From Paraburkholderia podalyriae (GTDB taxonomy: Bacteria > Pseudomonadota > Gammaproteobacteria > Burkholderiales > Burkholderiaceae): a DNA stretch of 64,000 bases. The notes beneath the pieces are model-generated. The model made no database searches and was not told the DNA's origin. It worked only from the letters and a program-made list of their open reading frames with translations. Position 1 is the stretch's first letter, and the number at the start of each line of letters is the position of its first letter. The stretch covers positions 186,001 to 250,000 of the forward strand of contig NZ_VZQQ01000008.1 in the NCBI RefSeq assembly GCF_014397785.1, in the 5' to 3' direction. Positions 9,635 to 17,808 of this stretch are shown in pieces. Both the position numbers and the translations under genes were made by a program.

Positions 9635-9663
9635 GTCTGATCAGGTCCGATTCCTGATCAGAC
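9635..9663. terminator. 11-bp perfect inverted repeat after the GH3 gene
   Basis: GTCTGATCAGG and CCTGATCAGAC are separated by 7 bases, 20 bases beyond the GH3 stop. A hairpin here would be stable, but there is no T-run, so it may be an mRNA 3' stabiliser, a factor-dependent terminator, or an operator for the next gene. Its half-site contains TCTGA, as do the FadR-like sites nearby. Confidence 0.5.
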
Positions 9664-9731
9664 CTGGCGCTACACACAGACCTTTGGCGATCGTTCGCTA
9701 AATGCTCGAACCAACGTAATCGGTCCGCTTA

Positions 9732-10550
9732 ATGAAAGTACTATCACGACGAATGTTGGCACTCGTGCTCGGTGCAACGCTCTGCCTGGTTACGAGCGCA
9801 GCAGAGAAGCCTTTTGTCACGGTAAACGGCAAACCGGTCTCTCAGGCAGACGCCGATTTGTATATCGGACAGGCGCACGCCCAAGGCTTTTCCGATTCGC
9901 CTCAATTGACGGACCATGTCCGGGATGAACTGATTCGCCGCGAAGTTCTCTTCCAGCAAGCGCACAAGGTCGGCTTCGACCGGAACCCGGAAGTCGCGGC
10001 ACGTGCCGAGGCCGCCCGGCAAAAGATTCTCGTGCAGGCGCAGGCGACGTGGGAGATCGAAATCGTCAGAGCGTACATGCAGGACTTTCTAAAAAAGAAC
10101 CCTGTCAGTGACGCTCAACTGAAGGCGATGTACGACGACATGAAAGCGAAAGGCGGCAGCACCGAATATAAAGTCCGCCATATCCTCGTCAAGGATGAAG
10201 GCGAGGCAAAAGACCTCATTGCGAAGCTCAACAAGGGCGCGTCGTTTGGCGAACTCGCAAAGGAATCGATCGATTCCGACACCAGATACAACGGCGGAGA
10301 TCTGGGCTGGATAACTTCCAGCAAAGTGGTCAAGCCGTTCGCCGACGCGGTTTCGCATTTGCAGAAGGGCGAATACACGCAGACCCCGGTCAAGACCGGA
10401 TACGGCTTTCATGTTATCGAAGTCGATGACACTCGCCCTTTGCAGGTTCCGTCGTTCGCAGACATGAAGCCGATGCTGTACCAGCAGGCACAGGCGGAAC
10501 GCGTCGACACAATGGTGAAGAATCTTAGAGCGAAAGCCACCATTCAGTAA
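9732..10550 (+). CDS. Periplasmic PpiC-type peptidylprolyl isomerase (parvulin/SurA-like)
   Basis: 272-residue foldase with an N-terminal signal peptide (RRMLALVLGATLCLVTSAAE), a SurA-like N-terminal helical part (TVNGKPVSQADADLYIGQA, DHVRDELIRREVLFQQA) and a parvulin rotamase domain (YKVRHILVKDEGEA, FGELAKESIDSD, NGGDLGWI, VKTGYGFHVIEVD). It catalyses cis-trans isomerisation of proline bonds during folding of exported proteins. It stands alone, 116 bases after the secreted GH3 glycosidase; a joint role in its folding is possible but not shown. Confidence 0.9.
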   Translation: MKVLSRRMLALVLGATLCLVTSAAEKPFVTVNGKPVSQADADLYIGQAHAQGFSDSPQLTDHVRDELIRREVLFQQAHKVGFDRNPEVAARAEAARQKILVQAQATWEIEIVRAYMQDFLKKNPVSDAQLKAMYDDMKAKGGSTEYKVRHILVKDEGEAKDLIAKLNKGASFGELAKESIDSDTRYNGGDLGWITSSKVVKPFADAVSHLQKGEYTQTPVKTGYGFHVIEVDDTRPLQVPSFADMKPMLYQQAQAERVDTMVKNLRAKATIQ

Positions 10551-10599
10551 GCGGCCGAATCACGTTCGAGTTTTTTATTCGCTCGATTGATCCGGGTGC

Positions 10600-12174
10600 T
10601 CAGCTCTTACGAAACACCACGTGCGAGATCCGCTGCACGAGAAGCGCGGCCGCCAGCGATGCCACCGCGGTCAGCCACACACCGATGTGAATCGACTGCA
10701 CCAGCGCATCGCGTGCGCTATCGATCAGCGCGAGCGTATCGAGCCCCGATGTCTTCATATCCGTGATCAATTGCGTGCGCGACGCGTCGTCGATCAGGAT
10801 GCGCAGATCGACGATACGCGGCCGCCATTGCGATGCGGCCGGTTCGCCGAGAACGCTCATCGTGCGCGTGACGACGTTGCGATAGTGATGCTGCACGACG
10901 GTCGCGACGATGCTGGTGCCGAGCATGCCGCCGACCATGCGCGTCGATTGCAGGAGCGCGGTCGTGATGCCGAAACGTTCGCGTCCGGCGATCTCCTGGC
11001 CGAACACGTTCAGGTTGTTCAGGATGAAGCCGAGGCCGATGCCGACCGCGCCCATCGGCAGCACGATGCGCACGTGCGGCGTATCCGGATTCGCGAACGC
11101 CAGCGCGATCGACGCGAACATCAGCAGCCCGAAGCCGATCGTCAGGATGCGTGTCGGCTTCTTCATGTGAATCACGATGCGGGTGTTCAGCAGACTGCCG
11201 AGCGCGATGCACGCGGCGATCGGCGTCGCGAGCAGGCCGGCCTGCTGCGGTGATAGACCGAAGCCGCCTTGCAGCAGCAAAGGCGCAAAGAAGATCAGCG
11301 AGAACATCACGAAGCCGGACAGCATGCCGAGCGTGAATAGCGTGACGAGTTGCGCGTCCTTGAACAGATCGAGCGGAATGATCGGATGCGTGGCGCGCTT
11401 TTCGCACCTGAACAGCGCGACCGTGCCGGCGATTACGCATGCGCCCAACACGAGGTTGCCCACCGTGAGGCCATTTTTCGGCACCGCTTCGATAAACGCC
11501 TGCAAGCCGCCGAGCACGCCCGCGACGAGCCCCGCGCCGAGCCAGTCGATCTTCACCTCGCCAACATGCGGCCGCCGGAAATTCGGCAGATGCATCCAGA
11601 TGAAATAGAGTGCCGCCGCGCCGACCGGCAGGTTGACGAGAAACGTCGAGCGCCAGCCGAGGTGTTCGCTCATCCAGCCGCCGAGCGAGGGGCCGGCCGC
11701 GGTACCGATGCCGTAGGCCGCGGCCAGCACCACCTGCCAGCGCACGCGGGTGCGCGCGTCGGGGAACAGATCGGGAATCGACGCGAACGCGGTGCCCACC
11801 ATCATGCCGCCGCCGACGCCTTGCAGCCCGCGCGCCATCGCGAGAAACAGCATGCTGTTGGCGAGGCCGCACAACACCGACGCGACCGTGAACGTGATCA
11901 CCGCGGCGATCACGAAGCGCTTGCGGCCGAAGTAGTCGCCGAGCCGCCCGAACACCGGCACGGTGACGACCGAGGCGAGCAGGTACGCGCTCGCGATCCA
12001 CGCGAAATATTCGAAGCCGTGGAGCTCGGCGACGATCGACGGCAGCGCGGTGCTGACGACGGTCTGGTCGAGCGCGACCAGCATGTTGACGAGCCCGATG
12101 CCGAGCATCGCGTAAAGCGCGTGGCGAAACGGCAGGGCGGGGGCGGCGGAACTGGCGGAGGCGGTGGAATTCAC
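10600..12174 (-). CDS. MFS drug/efflux transporter, DHA2 (EmrB/QacA) family
   Basis: About 524 residues with 14 predicted membrane segments. Signatures are LDQTVVSTALPSIVAEL in helix 1, motif A GRLGDYFGRKR, and the helix-5 motif RWQVVLAAAYGIGTAAGPSLGGW. It exports drugs or other small hydrophobic compounds using the proton gradient. The start is uncertain: a GTG at 12174 gives a short N-terminal tail of normal family length; another GTG at 12234 adds 20 residues. Neither has a clear ribosome-binding site. No membrane-fusion partner lies next to it. A TTGTCTGACTTC element sits upstream. Confidence 0.85.
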   Translation of the reverse strand: MNSTASASSAAPALPFRHALYAMLGIGLVNMLVALDQTVVSTALPSIVAELHGFEYFAWIASAYLLASVVTVPVFGRLGDYFGRKRFVIAAVITFTVASVLCGLANSMLFLAMARGLQGVGGGMMVGTAFASIPDLFPDARTRVRWQVVLAAAYGIGTAAGPSLGGWMSEHLGWRSTFLVNLPVGAAALYFIWMHLPNFRRPHVGEVKIDWLGAGLVAGVLGGLQAFIEAVPKNGLTVGNLVLGACVIAGTVALFRCEKRATHPIIPLDLFKDAQLVTLFTLGMLSGFVMFSLIFFAPLLLQGGFGLSPQQAGLLATPIAACIALGSLLNTRIVIHMKKPTRILTIGFGLLMFASIALAFANPDTPHVRIVLPMGAVGIGLGFILNNLNVFGQEIAGRERFGITTALLQSTRMVGGMLGTSIVATVVQHHYRNVVTRTMSVLGEPAASQWRPRIVDLRILIDDASRTQLITDMKTSGLDTLALIDSARDALVQSIHIGVWLTAVASLAAALLVQRISHVVFRKS

Positions 12175-12250
12175 GGATCGGGCAGAAAGCGGTTCGGGGG
12201 TGGGCGCTGCACGGCGGATCGCGGTCAGGACCACCGCGATTCTAGGCAAG

Positions 12251-12262
12251 TTGTCTGACTTC
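12251..12262 (+). promoter_or_regulatory. TTGTCTGAC element upstream of the DHA2 exporter
   Basis: TTGTCTGACTTC shares its first nine bases with the FadR-like site at the glucarate permease. It lies in the probable promoter of the exporter on the minus strand. Fit to the full consensus is imperfect. Confidence 0.25.
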
Positions 12263-12491
12263 TTATGGATTATACGGGGTTTTCCCTGGTCAAAACTATG
12301 GGTCGCCCGAAAAACAACGCGTCGCAATACGTCAAGTTTCAGTCCACCCAACCCACTAATTGGATAAAGAGCGCTTAAATGTATGCGTGAAATTACGCGT
12401 CGCGCGGGCATGATTAATCGGCATACGCAATTTTGATGCGGCCGCGAATTGACAAGCTATTGCGTGAATCGAAATTGCAAAAGCGTCACGT

Positions 12492-12523
12492 ATAAAAAAG
12501 AAGCCGACACAATGTGTCGGCTT
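12492..12523 (-). terminator. Rho-independent terminator (minus strand)
   Basis: AAGCCGACAC pairs with GTGTCGGCTT around a 3-base loop; on the minus strand it is followed by CTTTTTTATA, a good U-tract. No protein gene on that strand ends here, so it terminates an untranslated transcript that starts upstream. Confidence 0.8.
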
Positions 12524-12675
12524 AAAGATTCTGGCGTCCGAGGATGATTGCCAGAACCTGAGAGACATGAAGCCGCAAAGCCGAGTTGCTGCTTGACAGC
12601 AGCTTCCAACAGCAAACGACTGGGGACGTGTTTCGCCGATCGTTGATCGATCGGATGTTGATCCAGAAAGCATGG
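12493..12675 (-). ncRNA. Candidate structured small RNA
   Basis: About 180 bases on the minus strand with no credible protein frame. A promoter is suggested by TATACT at 12681-12686 with TTCCAC 17 bases upstream. Four hairpins follow in order: CCGATCG/CGATCGG (5-base loop), GCTGCT/AGCAGC, TTCTGGC/GCCAGAA, and the terminator hairpin with U-tract. The loop of the third contains GGA. It could be a free-standing sRNA, or a leader for the DHA2 exporter gene that starts about 260-320 bases further on. I do not recognise it as a known family. Confidence 0.5.
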
Positions 12676-12883
12676 CGGCGAGTATAACGTCGTCAATCGA
12701 CTTGTGGAACCGAGCGTCGGCGAATTAATTAATGAATTTTTCGTTAATGTTTGTCTCCATATTGTCGGATTCACATAACGCGCAGATTCAGCGAGAGCGC
12801 GCTCGCGCTGACACGATTCCGATAGAACAGAAGACGGGGTAGGGGCGCTATGCTAGCGGTTTTGTTCACTCGAGGAGCGACCG

Positions 12884-13591
12884 ATGACCCAACCCGCAGG
12901 TTCGATGATCACGTTCAACCGTCCCGACGGCAAGCAGCTACAAGGCTATCTCGCGAAGCCTGAAAAAACCGCAGGCGCGCCCGCGGTCGTCGTGATCCAG
13001 GAATGGTGGGGCTTGAACGACCAGATTCGCGGCGTCGCCGACCGCCTCGCGAAAGCCGGCTACTTCGCGCTCGTGCCCGATCTGTATCGCGGCAGGTCGA
13101 CGGTCGAAGAGGACGAGGCGCACCATCTGATGAGCGGCCTCGATTTCGGCGACGCCGCGACGCAGGACGTGCGCGGCGCGGTCCAGTATCTGCAGCAGCA
13201 CGCGGCGAAGGTCGGCGTGACCGGCTATTGCATGGGCGGCGCGCTGACGTTACTTGCGCTGTGCAACGTGCCCGAACTGGCGGCCGGCGTCGTCTGGTAT
13301 GGCTTTCCTCCGCTCGACTATATCGACGCATCGAAGATCAGGATGCCGGTGATGGGCCATTGGGCTCTGCAGGACGAGTTCTTCGCCGCCGAGACGGTCG
13401 ACGCGCTCGAAAAGAAACTCACCGACGCGAAGGTCGACACCGAGTTTCATCGGTATCTGGCGCGTCATGCGTTCGCGAACGAAGCGGCGGTCGGGCCGGG
13501 GCGCATCGCGAAGACGCAATACGATCCGGTCTGGGCGCAACAGGCGTGGGATCGGACGCTGACATTCTTTGGCCGCACGCTGTGGAAATGA
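12884..13591 (+). CDS. Dienelactone hydrolase family protein
   Basis: 235-residue alpha/beta hydrolase. The nucleophile motif GYCMGG carries the Cys characteristic of dienelactone hydrolases; the early EWWGLND and PDLYRGRS blocks and the late RHAFANE (catalytic His) match the family. Known members open the dienelactone ring to maleylacetate in chloroaromatic degradation, but many paralogs act on other esters or lactones. The start is ATG with GAGGAG nine bases upstream. No aromatic-degradation genes are nearby, so the physiological substrate is open. Confidence 0.88.
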   Translation: MTQPAGSMITFNRPDGKQLQGYLAKPEKTAGAPAVVVIQEWWGLNDQIRGVADRLAKAGYFALVPDLYRGRSTVEEDEAHHLMSGLDFGDAATQDVRGAVQYLQQHAAKVGVTGYCMGGALTLLALCNVPELAAGVVWYGFPPLDYIDASKIRMPVMGHWALQDEFFAAETVDALEKKLTDAKVDTEFHRYLARHAFANEAAVGPGRIAKTQYDPVWAQQAWDRTLTFFGRTLWK

Positions 13592-13599
13592 GCTGGTGA

Positions 13600-13791
13600 A
13601 TGACGCAAGCGGACGGCTCGTCCGCTCTGACGGTCGACAGCGTGCTGGCGGTGTCGCAACTGTCGCGGAACATCGCGTACGGCTGGGGCTTCAATGGCGC
13701 GTCGGATTTCAATCGGGCGTTCAGACGTGCGCACGATATGACGCCGGGCGATTTTCGCGCGGCGGCATCGGCAATCAATTCATGGAGATGA
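13600..13791 (+). pseudogene. Remnant of an AraC-family regulator (last helix-turn-helix only)
   Basis: A 63-codon frame contains SRNIAYGWGFNGASDFNRAFRRAHDMTPGDFR split over the usual layout of the second AraC helix-turn-helix (IAYxWGFxxxSxFxRAFRR, then MTPxxFR). The ligand domain and the first helix-turn-helix are missing; upstream DNA belongs to the intact dienelactone hydrolase. It is therefore a 3' gene remnant wedged between that gene and the amidase. Confidence 0.6.
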
Positions 13792-13795
13792 CAAC

Positions 13796-15037
13796 GTGGT
13801 GAAGATCGATCCGGACCGGCTGATGGCCGACCTCAAAAGGCTGCGCGGTTTTGGCGCGACCGGTCCCGGCGTGGTCCGGCTCGCGCTGTCGCCGGTCGAT
13901 CTGGCGGCGCGCGAATGGCTGGCCGGCCGGATGACGGAGGCGGGACTCGACGCGCGCATCGACGGCGTGGGCACCGTGTTCGGACGCTCGCGCAATAGCG
14001 GTCCCGCGCTCGTGATCGGCTCGCATACCGACACGCAGCCGACCGGCGGCTGGCTCGATGGCGCACTGGGTGTGATGTACGGGCTCGAAATCGCCCGCGC
14101 GCTAGCGGAGCACGACGCGACGCGGCACCTCGCCGTCGACGTCGCGTCGTGGATCGACGAGGAGGGCACGTTCTCGGGCCTGCTCGGCAGTCGCAGCTTC
14201 GTCGGCGAGGCGGTCGACGAATCGATTCGCGGCGCGACGAATCGGCAGGGCGAACGCTTGGCCGACGTACTCGAGGCCGCTGGACTGGCGGGCCGGCCGC
14301 GTGCCCGTTTCGAGGCCGGGCGCCAGGTCGCGTATCTGGAGCCGCATATCGAGCAGGGCGGACGACTGGAAGCGATCGGCAAAGCGATCGGCGTCGTCAC
14401 GACGATCGTCGGGCTGCGCGAATCGCGGCTGCGCTTCACGGGTCAGCGCAACCACGCGGGCACGACGCCAATGTCGATCCGCCGCGACGCCGGCGCGGCG
14501 CTGGTCGCGTTCATCGCGCGGATGAACGACGCGTTCGGGCAGCTGGCGGACGCGTATACCGTCTGGACCGTGGGCCGCATCGATCTCGATCCGGGCTCGA
14601 TGAGCGTCGTGCCCGGCGCGGCCGACATGTACCTGCAATTCCGCGATGCGAACCCGGCACGGCTTCAGGCCATGGAACGCGCGCTCGCGGAACTGGTGCG
14701 CGACTTCAACGCGCACGACGCGGTGAGCGTCGAATTGCAGACGCTCGACGAGCCGATCGAACCCGTCAGCATGGACGCCACGCTCGCGGAGCACATCGCG
14801 CGAGCCGCCGAAGCACTCGCGCCGGGCCAGTGGCTGCGCATGCCGAGCGGCGCCGCGCACGACGCGCAGGTGATCGCGCGTTGCATGCCGGCCTGCATGA
14901 TGTTCGTGCCGAGCATCGGCGGCGTGAGTCACGACTTTATCGAGGACACGGCCGACGAGCATATCGTGCTCGGCTGCCAGATCGCGGCGATGGCCGCGGC
15001 TTCGATGCTGCTGGAGCTATCGGCTGGGCATTCCTGA
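13796..15037 (+). CDS. Zn-dependent hydantoinase/carbamoylase family amidase (M20)
   Basis: 413-residue metallohydrolase related to N-carbamoyl-L-amino-acid hydrolase and allantoate amidohydrolase. Metal and catalytic motifs visible: GSHTDTQPTGGW, WIDEEGTFSG, YLEPHIEQGGRLE, GQRNHAGTTPMSIRRDA (dimer-domain lid) and PSGAAHDAQ. It removes a carbamoyl or ureido group, releasing ammonia and CO2, in pyrimidine, hydantoin or purine breakdown. The start is GTG, with GGAG ten bases upstream. It stands alone without a hydantoinase or permease, so the exact substrate is uncertain. Confidence 0.88.
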   Translation: MVKIDPDRLMADLKRLRGFGATGPGVVRLALSPVDLAAREWLAGRMTEAGLDARIDGVGTVFGRSRNSGPALVIGSHTDTQPTGGWLDGALGVMYGLEIARALAEHDATRHLAVDVASWIDEEGTFSGLLGSRSFVGEAVDESIRGATNRQGERLADVLEAAGLAGRPRARFEAGRQVAYLEPHIEQGGRLEAIGKAIGVVTTIVGLRESRLRFTGQRNHAGTTPMSIRRDAGAALVAFIARMNDAFGQLADAYTVWTVGRIDLDPGSMSVVPGAADMYLQFRDANPARLQAMERALAELVRDFNAHDAVSVELQTLDEPIEPVSMDATLAEHIARAAEALAPGQWLRMPSGAAHDAQVIARCMPACMMFVPSIGGVSHDFIEDTADEHIVLGCQIAAMAAASMLLELSAGHS

Positions 15038-15045
15038 GGGCCGCG

Positions 15046-15351
15046 CTACTTCCACTTGTCGCCGAGCGCGTCGAGCCCGGCTTTCATCAGATCCTCGGGC
15101 AGCATCGCGATGCGCAGCTCGCAGTCGGCGTCGAGCGTCAGGAACCACGGTTCGGCAAGCGCGGGGATCGCCGATGCATCGGCGACCTCGACGACCGCCA
15201 CCGCGCCGCGTTTGCCCTGCTGCTCGGTGAAGTAGATGGCTTCTGGTTTCATGTCATCGAGGATCTTTCTCATCAGGTCGCCGATTCGGCCTTCGCGCAC
15301 GAGTGTGCTGAACGGTTCGTTCGGTATTTGTATGTTGAGAAGCATGCGCAT
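15046..15351 (-). CDS. Conserved small hypothetical protein (DUF3303-like fold)
   Basis: 101-residue protein, MRMLLNIQIPNEPFSTLVREG at the start, then a region pairing PEAIYFTEQQGKRGAVAVVEV with IPALAEPWFLTLDADCEL. The pattern resembles small ferredoxin-like (dimeric alpha-beta) proteins common in Burkholderia, sometimes mislabelled pantothenate synthetase. An AGGAG ribosome-binding site lies eight bases before the ATG. It has no signal peptide or membrane segment. Function unknown; convergent with the amidase gene. Confidence 0.7.
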   Translation of the reverse strand: MRMLLNIQIPNEPFSTLVREGRIGDLMRKILDDMKPEAIYFTEQQGKRGAVAVVEVADASAIPALAEPWFLTLDADCELRIAMLPEDLMKAGLDALGDKWK

Positions 15352-15485
15352 GTCATTCTCCTGTTCGATACTCCAAAGAGCATCTTAAGGATAGGTGTTG
15401 CATGCGCGGCCGATGGTGCTGATCGCGGACGAAGCATCGGCGATTACGGCCGATGGGTGGCGCGCCGTGCCGGGTGTGCGCTGCT

Positions 15486-16109
15486 TTAGCTACCGAACAG
15501 CGAACCCTGCGTTCCCCGGCTCGGCTGACGATGCGCCGGTTTCGCGGGCGCATCGTGCTTGACCGCTTGCGCCGCTCCCCGCTCAGACGCCTGCCTTTGC
15601 GCGTGGTCCGCCGCTGCTTCGAGCGATGTCTGCCCCGCCTCCAGCGAAAGCAGCAGCATCTTGTTAGCGAGGCCGCCGGCAAATCCAGTCAGATCGCCCG
15701 ACGCGCCGATCACGCGATGACACGGCGCGACGATCGAGATCGGATTCCGGCCGTTTGCCGCGCCCACCGCGCGCACCGCATTGACGTTGCCGATCTGCTG
15801 CGCGATCTCCGAGTAGCTGCGCGTCTGGCCGAACGGAATGGTCAGCAGCGCGCGCCAGACCTGCTTCTGGAACTCGGTGCCCTGAAAGTCGAGCGGCAGA
15901 TCGAAGGCCTCGCGCGTGCCCGCGAAGTACTCGTGCAATTGCCGCGCGGTCTCGACGAGCACCGCTAGCTCGTTCGCTTCGCTCATCTCGCCGAGTCGCA
16001 CGCGCTCAGGCTTGTCGTGCTCCCACAGAATCGCGGCGAGGCATTCGCCTTTCGCCACCAGCTTCAATTGACCGACCGGCGAATCGATCAACTTGTATGC
16101 ATACGTCAC
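15486..16109 (-). CDS. ogt: Methylated-DNA--[protein]-cysteine S-methyltransferase (Ogt type)
   Basis: 207-residue suicide DNA-repair protein that transfers methyl groups from O6-methylguanine to its own cysteine. The active-site motif PCHRV (Cys130) and the RAVGAANGRNP recognition helix are intact. The start chosen is GTG with AGGAG about nine bases upstream; a longer reading adds 55 non-conserved residues. The C-terminal 45 residues after LLSLEAGQTSLEAA form an Ala/Arg-rich tail not found in typical Ogt. No ada regulator is adjacent. Confidence 0.9.
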   Translation of the reverse strand: MTYAYKLIDSPVGQLKLVAKGECLAAILWEHDKPERVRLGEMSEANELAVLVETARQLHEYFAGTREAFDLPLDFQGTEFQKQVWRALLTIPFGQTRSYSEIAQQIGNVNAVRAVGAANGRNPISIVAPCHRVIGASGDLTGFAGGLANKMLLLSLEAGQTSLEAAADHAQRQASERGAAQAVKHDAPAKPAHRQPSRGTQGSLFGS

Positions 16110-16410
16110 TTTCTCAGGCTCCTGACAGGATGGAGGCGCAAGGACTTGCGAGGCCGCGGCGTTTCGACGACCGGACGCGCAAAACTGCATGAAGGCTGCG
16201 CCGTTATCCGATAGTGTGTCGCTTGCGTGGCCTGAACGCGCTCCAGATATTGCTGTCTCATTCGCATTCGACATGGCCGCGACGGCCGTGACCCCCGCAA
16301 CGCTCGCATCACTGTACCGCAGAGAACCCCCAGATGACCTTCGACTCAGTAAAATCGACAGCTTCGGTACGACGCATTGCGGGCGCTACCTGATCTTCTT
16401 TCCCACGACT

Positions 16411-17808
16411 GTGACGACGACTTTAGAACAACTGCGGGCCGGGCAACTGGCGGGTGCGCGCGAACTCAAACTCGCGTGCGGCCTGAGCGAATTTCCGCGC
16501 GAGATTTTCGATCTCGCCGATACGCTCGAAGTGCTCGACCTGTCGAACAACGCACTGACGACGCTGCCCGACGATCTGCCGCGTCTGCGCAAACTGCGCA
16601 TCCTGTTCGCATCCAACAACCCGTTCACCGAGCTGCCCGGCGTGCTCGGCGAATGCGTGCAACTGAGCATGATCGGCTTCAAGTCGAATCGCATCCGCGC
16701 GGTGCCGGCGCGTGCGCTGCCGCCGCTGCTGCGTTGGCTGATACTGACCGACAACGACATCGAACGCTTGCCCGCGGAGCTCGGCCGCTGCACGCAACTG
16801 CAGAAGCTGATGCTCGCCGGCAACCGGCTGCGCGCGCTGCCCGAGGAGCTGGCCGCCTGCACGCGGCTCGAACTGCTGCGGCTCGCGGCGAATCGTTTCG
16901 ACGCATTGCCGCGTTGCCTGCTGCGTCTGCCGCGGCTTTCGTGGCTCGCGTATGCGGGCAATCCGTTCAACGCGGCGCTCGAACAGGCGGCACTCGTCGA
17001 CGCGCCGATCAGCGGCATTCGCTGGGATGCATTGCGGCTCGAACAGCCGTTGGGCGAGGGCGCATCGGGCGTGATCCATCGCGCGACGCTGCACGCTCAA
17101 AGCGAGCCTGCGCCGCGTGCGGTCGCCGTCAAGCTGTTCAAGGGCGCGGTGACGAGCGACGGTTTGCCCGACTGCGAAATGGCTGCTTGCATTCGCGGCG
17201 GCGAACATGCGAACCTGATCCCGGTACTCGGCAAGGTGATCGCGCATCCGTCGGACTCGCATGGCCTCGTGATGGGATTGATCGATCCGCGCTTCTCCAA
17301 CCTCGCTGGTCCGCCGAGCCTCGCATCGTGCACGCGCGACGTCTATCGCGACGACGCGCGCTTCGACCTTGCGACGGTGCTCGGCATCGCGAGCGGCATC
17401 GCGAACGTCGCGAGTCATCTGCATCGGCGTGGCGTGATGCATGGCGATCTATACGCGCACAATATCCTGCACGGCGGCGCGGGGCGCGCGCTGCTCGGCG
17501 ACTTCGGCGCGGCGTCGTTTTTTGACGCCGGCGATCGCGAGCTCGGTATCGCGTTGCAGCGGCTCGAAGTGAGAGCGTATGGCTGTCTGCTCGAAGAACT
17601 GCTCGAGCGTTGCGCTGCGCCCGGTGGGCTCCACGGACAACCGGACATCGCCGCGCCACTCGCCGCATTGAAGACGCGTTGTCTGAGCGAAGACATCGAC
17701 AGCCGGCCGCTCTTCGACGAAATCGCCGCCAGCGTCGCGTCGTTCGATCGGCACGTCCGCAACCGGCACGTCCGCAACCGGCACCTCCGCGAAGGAGTCA
17801 AGCCATGA
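16411..17808 (+). CDS. Leucine-rich-repeat protein fused to a serine/threonine protein kinase
   Basis: 465-residue cytoplasmic protein: about eight leucine-rich repeats over residues 20-200 (for example LEVLDLSNNALTTLPDDL, LQKLMLAGNRLRALPEEL) then a Hanks-type kinase. Kinase motifs: glycine loop LGEGASGVIHRA, VAVKLF lysine, catalytic HGDLYAHNIL, and metal-binding LGDFGAASF. The start is uncertain: GTG at 16411 gives the usual family N-terminus TTTLEQLRAGQLAGARELKL, but no ribosome-binding site is visible; an ATG at 16273 would add 46 residues. The stop overlaps the start of a periplasmic binding-protein gene by four bases, implying cotranslation. Substrate and signal unknown. Confidence 0.85.
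   Translation: MTTTLEQLRAGQLAGARELKLACGLSEFPREIFDLADTLEVLDLSNNALTTLPDDLPRLRKLRILFASNNPFTELPGVLGECVQLSMIGFKSNRIRAVPARALPPLLRWLILTDNDIERLPAELGRCTQLQKLMLAGNRLRALPEELAACTRLELLRLAANRFDALPRCLLRLPRLSWLAYAGNPFNAALEQAALVDAPISGIRWDALRLEQPLGEGASGVIHRATLHAQSEPAPRAVAVKLFKGAVTSDGLPDCEMAACIRGGEHANLIPVLGKVIAHPSDSHGLVMGLIDPRFSNLAGPPSLASCTRDVYRDDARFDLATVLGIASGIANVASHLHRRGVMHGDLYAHNILHGGAGRALLGDFGAASFFDAGDRELGIALQRLEVRAYGCLLEELLERCAAPGGLHGQPDIAAPLAALKTRCLSEDIDSRPLFDEIAASVASFDRHVRNRHVRNRHLREGVKP
17749..17793 (+). repeat. 15-bp tandem repeat, three copies, in the kinase C-terminus
   Basis: Unit CGGCACGTCCGCAAC occurs twice exactly and a third time with two changes. In the kinase it encodes RHVRN-RHVRN-RHLRE just before the stop. 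Being in frame with a 15-base period, it could vary in copy number without breaking the gene. Confidence 0.8.

Noticed and set aside
12457..12774. A 105-codon minus-strand frame in the sRNA region
   Set aside because: Starts upstream of the likely promoter, lacks codon bias and a ribosome-binding site, and crosses the stem-loops.
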